Assembly (NCBI GenBank): GCA_028283625.1
Contig: JAPWKG010000027.1
Coordinates: forward strand, 1-64,000
DNA: 64,000 nucleotides
Source: Acidobacteriaceae bacterium
GTDB taxonomy: Bacteria; Acidobacteriota; Terriglobia; Terriglobales; Acidobacteriaceae
Reading direction: 5' to 3'
Below are positions 7,767 to 16,231 of the stretch, in pieces. Each line of letters starts with the position of its first letter. Position 1 is the stretch's first letter. The notes under the pieces were generated by a model, which saw only the letters and a program-made list of their open reading frames with translations, searched no databases and was not told the origin of the DNA. The position numbers and the translations under genes are program-made.

Positions 7767-10289
7767 ATGCAGCAACCGGGATTCGTGCGGCGACTCACAC
7801 AGAACAATCTTGTTTCCAGCCTTTTTGCCCTCGGCGCGCTTGCGTTGCTGTTGGCTGCCTCCACCCCGTCGGCCCACGCTCAATCCGCTGCCAAGTGGAG
7901 TAAGCGCGGTGAAGCGGCTGAGGCCAAAGATAACTACGATGAAGCCTTCGAGGATTTCCGACAGGCTCATCTTAAAAAGCCAAGCGATCTGCGCTACAAG
8001 GCTCGCTATGAGCGTCTTCGCTTCGAGGCTGCGAACCAGCATCTGGACCGCGGCCGTGTGCTGCGCCAGAGTGGCGACCTTGCGGGAGCGATCGCCGAAT
8101 TTTCGCGCTCCCTGCAGATCGATCCGGGCAATGAGGCGTCTGCGCAGGAGTTGCAGCAGATCGCCCGTCCGACTGTTGGTCCGGGTGGAAGCGCTTCGAC
8201 CGCCCCAGGTGGAGCTCCCGGAGCTGCGACGGCCGGACAGAGCGCGCCTGGCAGCGATCTTCAGCCCATCGTCGGCGAGCAGATTCCGCATCAGGTGCAG
8301 GTGCAGCGTGATATTGCCTCCATGGCATCGCCGGTTGCGCTCAAGCCGGTTTCCGATGACCCGATTACGCTTCACATGGTGGAAGACACGAAGGTCATCT
8401 ATCAGGCCATCGGCAAAGCCGCTGGCCTGAACGTTATTTTTGACCCGGACTATACCTCCAAACGCATTCCGGTTGACCTGACCAACGTTTCGCTTTTTGA
8501 CGCGTTACGGATTGTCGGCACGCTGGGCGGCACCTTTTGGAAGCCGGTAACCTCGAATACAATTTTTGTTGCGCAGAACAACCGCACCAAGCGCACAGAT
8601 CTGGATGATCTCGCGGTACAGACCTTTTATCTGACCAACGTTTCCCAGCAAAACGATGCCAATGAAGTTCTGGTGGCTCTGCGTAACCTGCTGGACCCCT
8701 CGATCAAGATTTATCTGGTTGCCAGCCAGAACGCGATTGTGATGCGTGCTTCGCCGGACCAGCTTGTGCTGGCGGAAAAGCTGATCAACGATCTCGACCG
8801 CACCCGCGCCGAAGTCATTATCGATGTCGCGGTGCTTGAAGTTTCCCGTCAAAAGGAGCGCGATCTCGGCATTACGTTGCCGACGAGCTTCGGTCTGACA
8901 CCGCAGACCTCGAACGCGAATACCTCTTCCAGTTCGTCGAGCTCTTCCAGCAGCTCTTCGTCGTCCAGCTCTTCAACGAGCACGACCTCCAACATCACGC
9001 TGAATACACTCGGCAATCTGAATGCGACGAACTTCGCTGTCTCGCTCTCCGGCGGCACGGTGAATGCGCTGCTGACCGACTCGGACACACGCATTCTGCA
9101 GAACCCTCGTATTCGCGCCACGGACGGACAGCGTTCGACGCTCAAGATCGGCTCCAAGATTCCGGTCGCAACGGGTAGCTACAACGCCGGTGTGTCGACA
9201 GGTGTTTCCTCCATCGGTGTTCAGACGCAGTTCACCTACCTTGACGTCGGTGTAAACATCGACATCACCCCGACTGTGCACTACGATCACGAAATTTCCC
9301 TGAAGCTGAAGGTGGAAATTTCCTCGCAGAACGGCAGCGTAACGATTTCTGACGTTACAGAACCGATCATCTCTCAGCGAGTTGCCGAGCAGGTGATTCA
9401 GCTCAAGGATGGCGAGCCTTCGCTGCTTGCCGGCCTGTTCCAGCAGCAGGATACGACCGCGGTAAACGGTACGCCTGGGCTCGGTGAAATCCCTCTGCTC
9501 AAGTACTTCTTCTCCTCGCAGGACAAAACACGCCAGCAGGACGAGATCGTCTTTCTGTTGATCCCTCACATTGTGCGTGAGTCGGTGCTTACGGATGAGA
9601 ATACTCGTCCCATCTATACCGGCACATCACAGTCTGTCGAGCTGATCCGTCGCGATCCTTCCGAGGTGCTGGCGGCTACGGCTGCGGCTCAGGCTGCTCA
9701 TTCCGCGGCTTCGCCGGGATCTCCGCTAAGTAATACGACCTCGTCTAACGCTGCTTCGGCAATGCTCGGACAGATTGCGCAGCAAAATCATCCGCTGCAG
9801 CAGGGTATGGTTCCTCCGAGCTCAGCCGCCGCGGCCGCCGGAGCAACGGTGAACTCCGCCCCCGGAACGATGGTGGCTCCTGTCTCCTTCTCGCTGACGC
9901 CTGCGGTTGCGAATCAGGCGGTAGGTTCGACCTTCCAGGTTGCTTTGACGGCAGCGAATGCGAAGGACCTTTACAGCGTGCCGGTACAGCTGCAGTTTGA
10001 TCCCAAGGTGTTGCAGTTGGTGAATGTGGACTCTGGCGATCTGCTCGGCAAGGACGGACAGGCGGTTGCTCTTGTGCATCGTGACGAGGGCAATGGAACG
10101 GTCACGATCTCGGCATCGCGTCCGCCGTCTGTGCGCGGTGTGGATGGTCAGGGCGCGGTTGCGATGCTGACGTTCAAGGCGATTGCTCCCGGGAACGCAA
10201 CACTGGCTCTTGTGCGCATCGGTGCCAAGAACTCGAACGGTGCAAGCCTGCCGACCGTAGGAACGCAGGGCCTTGTGCACGTTCAGTAG
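7767..10289 (+). CDS. gspD: Type II/IV-type secretin with N-terminal TPR and C-terminal cohesin-like domain
   Basis: The ATG at 7767 puts a signal peptide first (LFALGALALLLAASTPSAHAQ). The frame is open to 7515, but that part has no signal or domain character. The 840-residue protein has TPR-like helices (about residues 30-125), a low-complexity linker and secretin N-domains (about 190-380). A run of 17 serines follows (about 387-403), then the secretin channel domain with EIPLLKYFFSSQDKTRQQDEIVFLLIP-type sequence near residue 580, written here only as a landmark at 9487-9575. The last 140 residues (from about 9880) match a cohesin fold: SFSLTP...VGSTFQVAL, LQFDPKVLQLVNV, and GQGAVAMLTFKAI. 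Secretins form the outer-membrane pore for type II secretion or pili. Two pseudopilin genes follow directly. Confidence 0.9.
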   Translation: MQQPGFVRRLTQNNLVSSLFALGALALLLAASTPSAHAQSAAKWSKRGEAAEAKDNYDEAFEDFRQAHLKKPSDLRYKARYERLRFEAANQHLDRGRVLRQSGDLAGAIAEFSRSLQIDPGNEASAQELQQIARPTVGPGGSASTAPGGAPGAATAGQSAPGSDLQPIVGEQIPHQVQVQRDIASMASPVALKPVSDDPITLHMVEDTKVIYQAIGKAAGLNVIFDPDYTSKRIPVDLTNVSLFDALRIVGTLGGTFWKPVTSNTIFVAQNNRTKRTDLDDLAVQTFYLTNVSQQNDANEVLVALRNLLDPSIKIYLVASQNAIVMRASPDQLVLAEKLINDLDRTRAEVIIDVAVLEVSRQKERDLGITLPTSFGLTPQTSNANTSSSSSSSSSSSSSSSSSTSTTSNITLNTLGNLNATNFAVSLSGGTVNALLTDSDTRILQNPRIRATDGQRSTLKIGSKIPVATGSYNAGVSTGVSSIGVQTQFTYLDVGVNIDITPTVHYDHEISLKLKVEISSQNGSVTISDVTEPIISQRVAEQVIQLKDGEPSLLAGLFQQQDTTAVNGTPGLGEIPLLKYFFSSQDKTRQQDEIVFLLIPHIVRESVLTDENTRPIYTGTSQSVELIRRDPSEVLAATAAAQAAHSAASPGSPLSNTTSSNAASAMLGQIAQQNHPLQQGMVPPSSAAAAAGATVNSAPGTMVAPVSFSLTPAVANQAVGSTFQVALTAANAKDLYSVPVQLQFDPKVLQLVNVDSGDLLGKDGQAVALVHRDEGNGTVTISASRPPSVRGVDGQGAVAMLTFKAIAPGNATLALVRIGAKNSNGASLPTVGTQGLVHVQ
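8925..8975 (+). repeat. Poly-serine tract (17 codons) inside the secretin
   Basis: Seventeen consecutive Ser codons use all six Ser codons (TCT, TCC, TCA, TCG, AGT, AGC). The DNA is therefore not a simple repeat, which points to selection for a serine linker rather than slippage. It lies between a secretin N-domain and the channel domain. Confidence 0.9.
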
Positions 10290-10320
10290 CGACCGGGACG
10301 CGAAAGGAAGGGGAGAGCGG

Positions 10321-10812
10321 ATGATTTCTGCCAAGACACTGCGCAAGCACCGCCTCCCTGCGCCCTTTGCGCCGGAAGCAGGGCTAACGCTTCTGGAGCT
10401 GATCATCGTTGTAGCGATGGTGTCTATTTTGGCCTCAGCAGCGGTACCGCTCGTGCGGCTCCAGATAAGGCGTTCCAAGGAAAAAGAGCTTCGAGTCGAC
10501 CTTTGGGAGATGCGCCGGGCCATCGATGCCTATAAGGACGCCGCAGATAAAGGTGGCATTCAAACCAAAGCGGATTCGAACAACTATCCGCCGGATCTGC
10601 AGACTCTGGTGGATGGTGTCGACATTCAGGATAAAAAAGTACGTTTTTTGCGGGAGATCCCCACAGACCCCATGACCAAATCGACTGATTGGGGGATGCG
10701 GTCCAATCAGGATGAGGCCGATTCCTCCAGCTGGGGCGGGCAGAACGTTTTTGATGTCTACACGAAGTCCGACGGTACAGCTTTAGATGGGACCAAGTAC
10801 AGCGCATGGTGA
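10321..10812 (+). CDS. Type II secretion pseudopilin (GspG/GspH-like)
   Basis: Start chosen at ATG 10321, after a strong AGGAAGGGGAG ribosome binding site and 31 bases after the secretin stop. The 163-residue protein has a 21-residue leader and the class III prepilin site G|LTLLELIIVV with Glu at +5, then a hydrophobic helix (VAMVSILASAAVPLV). The globular part (YPPDLQTLVDGVDI..., FLREIPTDPMTKSTDWGMRS) follows the GspG pattern of a C-terminal Pro-Asp loop. It needs a prepilin peptidase, which is not in the window. Its stop overlaps the next pseudopilin start. Confidence 0.88.
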   Translation: MISAKTLRKHRLPAPFAPEAGLTLLELIIVVAMVSILASAAVPLVRLQIRRSKEKELRVDLWEMRRAIDAYKDAADKGGIQTKADSNNYPPDLQTLVDGVDIQDKKVRFLREIPTDPMTKSTDWGMRSNQDEADSSSWGGQNVFDVYTKSDGTALDGTKYSAW

Positions 10813-11225
10813 TGACGAGGACAAAGCGGCCGGCAAGCAGGGAAGAGCGAGGGTTTACGCTCGTCGAACTAATGATTGTCATGGCGATCATCGGTCTTCT
10901 GGCCTCGATCGCTGTTCCGGCGTTTCTGAATAACGTGCGCAGAGCCAAGGAGGCGGTTTTGCGGGAGGATCTCCATACGCTGCGTCAGGCAATCGATAGC
11001 TACACGGTCGATAAGGAAAAGGCACCGCAGTCGCTGGATGACCTGGTTCAGGGCGGCTACTTGAAGGAAGTGCCTCGCGATCCGATCACCAATAGCCCGG
11101 ATACATGGATTACCAGCCAATCGGATACCCTTACGGATATCAACGAAACCCAGGGCGGAATCGACAACGTGCACTCCGGGGCGCAATCGTTGGCTTCAGA
11201 CGGTACCAGCTATAACACTTGGTAG
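10806..11225 (+). CDS. gspG: Type II secretion major pseudopilin, GspG-like
   Basis: This 139-residue protein has the prepilin site RG|FTLVELMIVMAIIGLLASIAVP with Glu at +5. The GspG landmarks follow: LREDLHTLRQAIDSYTVDK, PQSLDDLVQGGYLKEVPRDPITN and a C-terminal SLASDGTSYNTW. ATG 10806 or ATG 10812 (in a TGATG overlap with the previous stop) may be the start; the second gives the tidier coupling. The two paralogous pseudopilins share the same ending style (KYSAW and YNTW), so they look like a local duplication. No GspE/F/L/M genes lie beside them. Confidence 0.9.
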   Translation: MVMTRTKRPASREERGFTLVELMIVMAIIGLLASIAVPAFLNNVRRAKEAVLREDLHTLRQAIDSYTVDKEKAPQSLDDLVQGGYLKEVPRDPITNSPDTWITSQSDTLTDINETQGGIDNVHSGAQSLASDGTSYNTW

Positions 11226-11299
11226 GCGCGGTTTTGCCTTCCAGCATTTACAATCAAGCACGAGACGGCTGCCCACATTTTGCCGTCCGTGGAGTAGGT

Positions 11300-12730
11300 T
11301 TGTCCCGAGTGTTTCGAGTGTCCTCAACTCCCTTTGTCCGCTCCTGTGCTGCACGCACGGGTCTCGTTGCCAGCGCTACGCTCTCCATGCTGTTGGCTGG
11401 GTGCGGCGCCCAGTATCGTCCCGTCGTGACCTCTACCGGCCCTTCCGCTCCTGGCGGGCAGCCGACGAAGTATGCGGTTGTGATCTCGGATCCCGACCCT
11501 ACGAATGCAAGCTCGACGACTCCGGGCCTTGCAACGATCGTCGACTTCTCCGGCGATACGGTAATTACGTCTCCGCAGATTCAGGCCAAGCCAAACTACG
11601 TTGTGACCAATAGCGCAGGTACTCAGGCCTTTATCACCAGCAACGCTGGAAATTTTTCGGAGTTCAGCACTTCGAATCCCAATACCTTGATCTCGAGTAA
11701 CGTGGTTTACTCCACGCTCGATTCGACAGCTTTGCCGGTTAATCTCTCGGCGTTTGCGTTGAGTAACTCGACCGCATCGGTTTTCGTTCCGGAGCCAGGC
11801 AAGCAGATGATCGCTGCACTGACCAGCGCGGGTCAGCTTGTCCGTGAAGTTGCCATGCCCAGCACACCGAGCTATATCGTGGGCACGGACAGTGGCCTGC
11901 GTATGTATGTGCTGAACACCAATGGTGATGAGAACGGCACAGCAAGCGCGGTTGAGTCGTCCTCCACGGCTGGCCTTTCCGTTACGGGTACGATCACGGT
12001 TGGTAAGGACCCTGTATACGGCGTGATGACGTCGGATGCAAAGCGCGCCTTTGTGATGAACAAGGGCTCCCAGTCGGTCAGTGTGATCAACGCGGCGACC
12101 AATGCGCTGGATGTAACGATGCCGACGATCACGATTCCCACGGTGACGGATTCCAGCGGAAACAATCTTTCACAAAATCCGGTTTGGGCAGATCTGAATC
12201 CGACCACCAACATTCTGGCTGTGCTTTCAGAAGGTGATGGCACGCACGGCGGTCTTCTGACCGTAATCAGCATTCCGCTCTGCTCGACCATTGCGCAGCC
12301 GGATAACTCTACGTGCGACTCTACGGATCCTTCTGACGCCACCGGTTTTGGCCAGGTGCTGGCAACTGTGCCGGTAGGCATCAATCCGACGATGGTGCAG
12401 ATTCTGCGTGATACAGTAACGCCGCGTGCCTACGTTGCGAACACCGGAAACGATTCCAGCAACGGTTCTGTCAGCGTGGTGAATTTGACCTCGAACGTTG
12501 TTACCGCGACTGTTCCGGTGCAGGCAGATTCCACAACCTTGAGCACGTCGGCGATTTATGGTCTGCATCCGACGACACTGGCCACTTCAGTCGGTACACC
12601 GACCGGAAGGGTCTATATCACGTCGCCGGATAGCCGTTATCTCACGATTCTTTACACCGACACGGATACGGTTTACACGCATGTGCCGATCTATGGCAGT
12701 GGTATTCGTGTGGTGATGACAGCGCGCTAA
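11300..12730 (+). CDS. YVTN-type beta-propeller lipoprotein
   Basis: The frame is open from 11219, but TTG at 11300, with GGAG 5 bases upstream, gives a sensible lipoprotein signal: a basic N region, then LVASATLSMLLAGC with a lipobox Cys at about residue 36. The mature part is a repeat protein of YVTN/Lp_LNS-type blades (YVVTNSAGTQAFITSNAGNF, VFVPEPGKQMIAALTSAG, RAYVANTGNDSSNGSVSVVNL). It is probably anchored in the outer membrane as a binding or scaffold protein. It follows the pseudopilin operon by about 75 bases and may be co-transcribed. No enzymatic motif is seen. The start is uncertain. Confidence 0.78.
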   Translation: MSRVFRVSSTPFVRSCAARTGLVASATLSMLLAGCGAQYRPVVTSTGPSAPGGQPTKYAVVISDPDPTNASSTTPGLATIVDFSGDTVITSPQIQAKPNYVVTNSAGTQAFITSNAGNFSEFSTSNPNTLISSNVVYSTLDSTALPVNLSAFALSNSTASVFVPEPGKQMIAALTSAGQLVREVAMPSTPSYIVGTDSGLRMYVLNTNGDENGTASAVESSSTAGLSVTGTITVGKDPVYGVMTSDAKRAFVMNKGSQSVSVINAATNALDVTMPTITIPTVTDSSGNNLSQNPVWADLNPTTNILAVLSEGDGTHGGLLTVISIPLCSTIAQPDNSTCDSTDPSDATGFGQVLATVPVGINPTMVQILRDTVTPRAYVANTGNDSSNGSVSVVNLTSNVVTATVPVQADSTTLSTSAIYGLHPTTLATSVGTPTGRVYITSPDSRYLTILYTDTDTVYTHVPIYGSGIRVVMTAR

Positions 12731-12751
12731 CCGGATACTTACAAAGCTGAA

Positions 12752-12788
12752 AAAAGAGAACGGCGGGTGCTCCCCGCCGTTCTCTTTT
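12752..12788. terminator. Bidirectional terminator between convergent genes
   Basis: A perfect stem AAAGAGAACGGCGGG / CCCGCCGTTCTCTTT closes a 4-5 base loop. It is flanked by A-rich sequence on the left and T-rich on the right, so it works as a U-tract terminator in both directions. Confidence 0.9.
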
Positions 12789-12811
12789 GGTTTAAAGCTT
12801 TCGTTCTACTG

Positions 12812-13792
12812 TTACATGCCGGCGATGATGATCGGTGGTGTTGGCAGCTTTGAACCTGCTGCGGCTTCTACCGTAACGCCGAAGCCTTTGGCAGGAAGTC
12901 CCTTTGGCATATCCGGCATCACGAGCGAGGCTACACCTCTTGCATCGGGCCGGAAGATGCTGATGGGAACAGGGTCCGAGTTGTCGAGAGGAAGAAGCCA
13001 CAGCTCGTATGTTTTATCGGGATCGACGGGCGCAAGATGGTTCGCTATGAAAACGAGCGCTCCCTTTGAGGCGATGTAGGCCGCATGGCCTTCGGGCTTT
13101 GCTCCTTCCGGCTGACCATTTACAGGGAGGTGCAGGGAGACCTGCATCGCGCCCGAGTCCGTCAGAGTGTCCAAAGCGGTTTGTGCCGTGGACAGGCTGC
13201 CGGTAAGACTTGTAACGCGTAGGTGAAGCGTATTGCTTTCTTCCAAAGCCGTCTGCTTTTCCCGGAACTGCTGTCCTGCAAAAACTGCCAGCCCTGCGGC
13301 CAAAGCCCATCCGCTCCACAGTAGAAAGGGGGTTGCTGCCGTGCGCGAATGCGGAGCGCTGGCTTCATCTTCCTCATGTGCTGTTGCCTGAGGACGAGGT
13401 TCGGCTGGAGCGGTGCGATGACCGCGTGAAGCTAGAAAGAGCTCCCCGCTTTCCTGCGCTGCCGGCATGGCGATTGGAATTACAGTTGAGGATCGCTCGA
13501 TGCTTGGCATCGGTGCCATCGCCGGCCGTTCAACGGGCGGGGGAGGAGGCGCCAGCTTTTTCTCTTTGCCGACGCGTCGCATCAATCGCTCGCGAGCCTG
13601 CGGCGAAGGCGCCTGCAGTGTGCTCAGGCTGAGCCCATAGCCCACCAAGTCGCCCTGAAAGCGCGCTACCTCGTGCCGGCAGTCCTCACATCCTTCGAGA
13701 TGACGGATCGCGCGATCCAGCTCTTCCTGCGTCAGCAACTGTAGGGCAAAGAGGGCGAGCGTGCCTGAGGAGAGATGATTGGTCAGGTTCAT
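12812..13792 (-). CDS. Anti-sigma factor with zinc-finger N terminus and RskA domain
   Basis: A 326-residue, one-pass membrane protein that should hold the adjacent ECF sigma factor inactive. The N-terminal zinc-binding anti-sigma motif is HLEGCEDC (HX3CX2C, about residues 32-39). A Pro-rich cytoplasmic linker follows, then a membrane helix (about 155-175, FLLWSGWALAAGLAVFAGQQF in part). The periplasmic part is the RskA fold (YELWLLPLDNSDPVPISIF, GFGVTVEAAAGS). The start overlaps the sigma-factor stop by ATGA, so the two are made together. The signal sensed is unknown. Confidence 0.9.
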   Translation of the reverse strand: MNLTNHLSSGTLALFALQLLTQEELDRAIRHLEGCEDCRHEVARFQGDLVGYGLSLSTLQAPSPQARERLMRRVGKEKKLAPPPPPVERPAMAPMPSIERSSTVIPIAMPAAQESGELFLASRGHRTAPAEPRPQATAHEEDEASAPHSRTAATPFLLWSGWALAAGLAVFAGQQFREKQTALEESNTLHLRVTSLTGSLSTAQTALDTLTDSGAMQVSLHLPVNGQPEGAKPEGHAAYIASKGALVFIANHLAPVDPDKTYELWLLPLDNSDPVPISIFRPDARGVASLVMPDMPKGLPAKGFGVTVEAAAGSKLPTPPIIIAGM

Positions 13793-14433
13793 ACCGGGCG
13801 CCCTCCTTTTCTCAACTCGAGCAGGGCAGTACGAAGCATGCGCTCTACGTCAGAGACGGAAGCTCCAGTAATTTCTGAGATTTCGCTATGCGTAAGGCCA
13901 TCGAAAAAAGCCATTTCCAATGCCTTGCGCTGCTCCAGAGGGAGCTGGCCAATCAGGGCACGGGCGCGCCTGCTCAGCGTTTCCCGTTCTGCCGGATCGG
14001 AAAGATCATGAGCCACCGGTAAAACCACATCTTCCACTTGTTCGGTAGGACGCTTGCGGCGCAGGGTATCCACTGCGCGGTTGCGTGTCACGATGACAAG
14101 CCATCCCGCAAAGCTGCCTCGTGCGGAGAGAAAGCTGTCCGGACTACGCCATATCTGCATGAAGATTTCCTGGACAACATCTTCTGCCGCGGCGGGCTCG
14201 CGCAAAACGCGCAAAGCTACGGAGTACACAATTCTTGAGTAGCGGTCGAAGAGCAGCGCGATCGCACTTTCTTCTCCGCGTTGGACACGCAGGAGAATGG
14301 CAGCGTCTTTCTCTGACGTCGTGGCTTGCCTTGCGTCCGGTGCTTGCAGGTCGTTATGCATTGCGTTGGTGATCAGTCCCGTTGTGGTTCTGTATTTCCG
14401 CAAAGGGAGAGAGCCCTCAGTGTACTTGACCAT
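13789..14433 (-). CDS. ECF RNA polymerase sigma factor (SigK-like)
   Basis: Sigma-70 region 2 is visible in ESAIALLFDRYSRIVYSVALRVL and the -10 recognition helix AAEDVVQEIFMQIWRSPDSF. Region 4 is LPLEQRKALEMAFFDGLTHSEISEITG with its helix-turn-helix. The chosen start MVKYTEGSLPL (14433) has AGGA 6 bases upstream; MHNDLQAP at 14361 is the main alternative and is nearer the usual length. The frame extends to 14577, but that part would overlap tlyA. The gene is co-transcribed with the RskA-type anti-sigma gene by a 4-base overlap. Such pairs usually autoregulate. Confidence 0.9.
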   Translation of the reverse strand: MVKYTEGSLPLRKYRTTTGLITNAMHNDLQAPDARQATTSEKDAAILLRVQRGEESAIALLFDRYSRIVYSVALRVLREPAAAEDVVQEIFMQIWRSPDSFLSARGSFAGWLVIVTRNRAVDTLRRKRPTEQVEDVVLPVAHDLSDPAERETLSRRARALIGQLPLEQRKALEMAFFDGLTHSEISEITGASVSDVERMLRTALLELRKGGRPV

Positions 14434-14508
14434 ACCGTATCCTGTGACTGACGAGTAAAAGAGAGGCGCGTTGCAGGACGCTGCCTGTAGAGAAAGATGT
14501 TCTGAACT

Positions 14509-15264
14509 ATGGCGAAGCTTCGACTGGACAAGGTAATCGTGGAACGTGGGCTGTTGCCGAGCCGCGAACGCGCACAAGCGATGATTCTTGCTGGCCGCGT
14601 GCTGGTGGACGAGCAGAAGATCGATAAGCCCGGAGCTTCGATCGCAGAGGACGCCGCGATTCGGCTTCTCGGAGACGATCTGCGCTATGTCTCGCGCGGC
14701 GGTTTGAAGCTGGAAGGCGCGTTACAGCAGTGGAAGATTGAGCTTCAGGGGCGGGCCTGCGCGGATATAGGGGCTTCAACGGGTGGCTTTACGGATTGCA
14801 TGCTGCAGCAGGGAGCGCTCTCGGTGCTGGCGGTCGATACAGGGTATGGGCAGATCGCGCACAAACTACGTACGGATCAGCGCGTTTCCTTAATGGAGCG
14901 CACGAACGCCCGCCTGTTGAACGCCGGGGCGCTTGCAGGGAGTGGGGAGCCGATCACTTTTTTTGCCATGGACGTGAGTTTTATCTCGGCCACATTGGTT
15001 TTGCCGGCGGTTGTCGCAGCCTTGGCCCCGGCAGGGCAGCGCTGGCATGGAGAAGCGGTTTTGCTGGTAAAGCCACAGTTTGAGGCTGGGCGGGAGCATG
15101 TGGGCAAAGGCGGAATCGTGCGTGACCCTGCGGCGCATCAGCTGGCGATCGATCGTGTGAAGAACGCGGTGACGGAGCTTGGAGGTCAAGCACTTAACCT
15201 CATCGATTCGCCGATACTCGGTACGGAAGGAAATAAAGAGTTTCTGCTTCATGCGAGCTTCTGA
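14509..15264 (+). CDS. tlyA: TlyA-family rRNA 2'-O-methyltransferase
   Basis: TlyA methylates ribose in 16S and/or 23S rRNA. The 251-residue protein starts with an S4 RNA-binding domain (LDKVIVERGLLPSRERAQAM, residues 5-65). An FtsJ-type methyltransferase domain follows, with the SAM motif CADIGASTGGFTDCML (about 84-99) and VDTGYGQIAHKLR. KPQFEAGRE carries a family Lys. It is divergent from the sigma-factor gene with a 75-base gap. Its stop overlaps an ATG of the nadK frame (TGATG), although nadK probably starts 60 bases further on. Confidence 0.93.
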   Translation: MAKLRLDKVIVERGLLPSRERAQAMILAGRVLVDEQKIDKPGASIAEDAAIRLLGDDLRYVSRGGLKLEGALQQWKIELQGRACADIGASTGGFTDCMLQQGALSVLAVDTGYGQIAHKLRTDQRVSLMERTNARLLNAGALAGSGEPITFFAMDVSFISATLVLPAVVAALAPAGQRWHGEAVLLVKPQFEAGREHVGKGGIVRDPAAHQLAIDRVKNAVTELGGQALNLIDSPILGTEGNKEFLLHASF

Positions 15265-15308
15265 TGTTTGTTGCCCAGAATCTCAAGGAAAGTCGTGCCG
15301 CACACGAT

Positions 15309-15314
15309 TACACT
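15309..15314 (+). promoter_or_regulatory. Candidate -10 hexamer for leaderless nadK
   Basis: TACACT lies 9 bases before ATG 15324, inside the upstream extension of the nadK frame. It supports the shorter start. No clear -35 is seen. Confidence 0.35.
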
Positions 15315-15323
15315 GTTGAGAGC

Positions 15324-16184
15324 ATGCCTCGCGCCGCCATTGTTTCCAAACCGCAAAAGCCTGAGCTGGAACAGATCATCCCTGAGCTCATCGCATGGCT
15401 TGCCGCTCACGGCTTCGAATCAACACTTGATCCTCAATCAGCGATCTATATCGGGCGCCCGGAAAAGGGAGTCGCTCGTGAGGTGATGGCTGAGAAGCGC
15501 CACCAGGTAGTGATTACGCTTGGGGGCGATGGAACGTTGCTGTCCGCGGCCAGGGCTTTCTCCCGGCTCGGTACGCCGATTCTTGGTGTGAACCTCGGCT
15601 CGCTGGGCTTCCTGACCGAGGTTCCGCTCTCGGACATGTACACGACGCTGGAGGCGTGGCTGAACGGCACCGCTGTGCTTGACTCCCGCTGGATGATGCA
15701 GACCGATCTCACGCGCGACGGACGCACTTTCTGCTCCTGGGACGCTCTGAACGATGTGGTGATTGCCAAAGGCGCCATCGCCCGCATGGCAGACTTTACG
15801 ATCGAGCTCGACACCCAGCCTGTGGCTCACTTCCGTGCAGATGGCGTCATTGTTTCGACTCCGACGGGCTCAACCGCCTACACGCTGGCAGCCAACGGCC
15901 CCATCCTGATGCCGACTGTGGATGCGATGGTGTTGACCGCCATATGCCCACATCTGCTGACAATTCGCCCGATCGTGATTCCTGGGCACTCACGCATTTC
16001 CGTTACGGTCGATGTCGTGCCGCACGAAACCTATCTCACCGTAGACGGGCAGGAGGCTGTGGAGCTTCTGATGGGGGACCGAATCGATTGTTGTCGTTCC
16101 GACCACTCGATTCGTCTGTTGCGTCTGCACGAGAACGGTTTGTTCAACGTATTACGCCAAAAGCTGAGCTGGGGCGAACGTTGA
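15324..16184 (+). CDS. nadK: NAD kinase
   Basis: NadK phosphorylates NAD to NADP in the cytoplasm. The catalytic GGDGT motif is in LGGDGTLLSAARAF (about residue 67), and the NAD-binding loop is VSTPTGSTAYTLAANGPI (about 180). The start MPRAAIVSKPQKPELEQ is preferred because NAD kinases open directly with this first strand. The frame could begin at 15264, coupled to the tlyA stop, which would add 20 residues with no counterpart. tlyA-nadK pairs are common in bacteria, often followed by recN, which is absent here. A clear terminator follows. Confidence 0.93.
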   Translation: MPRAAIVSKPQKPELEQIIPELIAWLAAHGFESTLDPQSAIYIGRPEKGVAREVMAEKRHQVVITLGGDGTLLSAARAFSRLGTPILGVNLGSLGFLTEVPLSDMYTTLEAWLNGTAVLDSRWMMQTDLTRDGRTFCSWDALNDVVIAKGAIARMADFTIELDTQPVAHFRADGVIVSTPTGSTAYTLAANGPILMPTVDAMVLTAICPHLLTIRPIVIPGHSRISVTVDVVPHETYLTVDGQEAVELLMGDRIDCCRSDHSIRLLRLHENGLFNVLRQKLSWGER

Positions 16185-16191
16185 AATGCTG

Positions 16192-16222
16192 GAGGGCACC
16201 TAAGGGTGCCCTCTTCGTTTTG
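16192..16222 (+). terminator. Rho-independent terminator of nadK
   Basis: A 9-bp stem GAGGGCACC / GGTGCCCTC with a TAAG loop is followed by TTCGTTTTGT. It also sits just past the end of qorB on the other strand. Confidence 0.85.
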
Positions 16223-16231
16223 TGAAGCCGT

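Noticed and set aside
8925-8975. Microsatellite or slippage repeat
   Set aside because: The codons are mixed, so there is no DNA-level repeat.
14434-14577. Longer sigma-factor start overlapping tlyA
   Set aside because: It would overlap a divergent gene's start, and the extra residues do not belong to sigma region 2.
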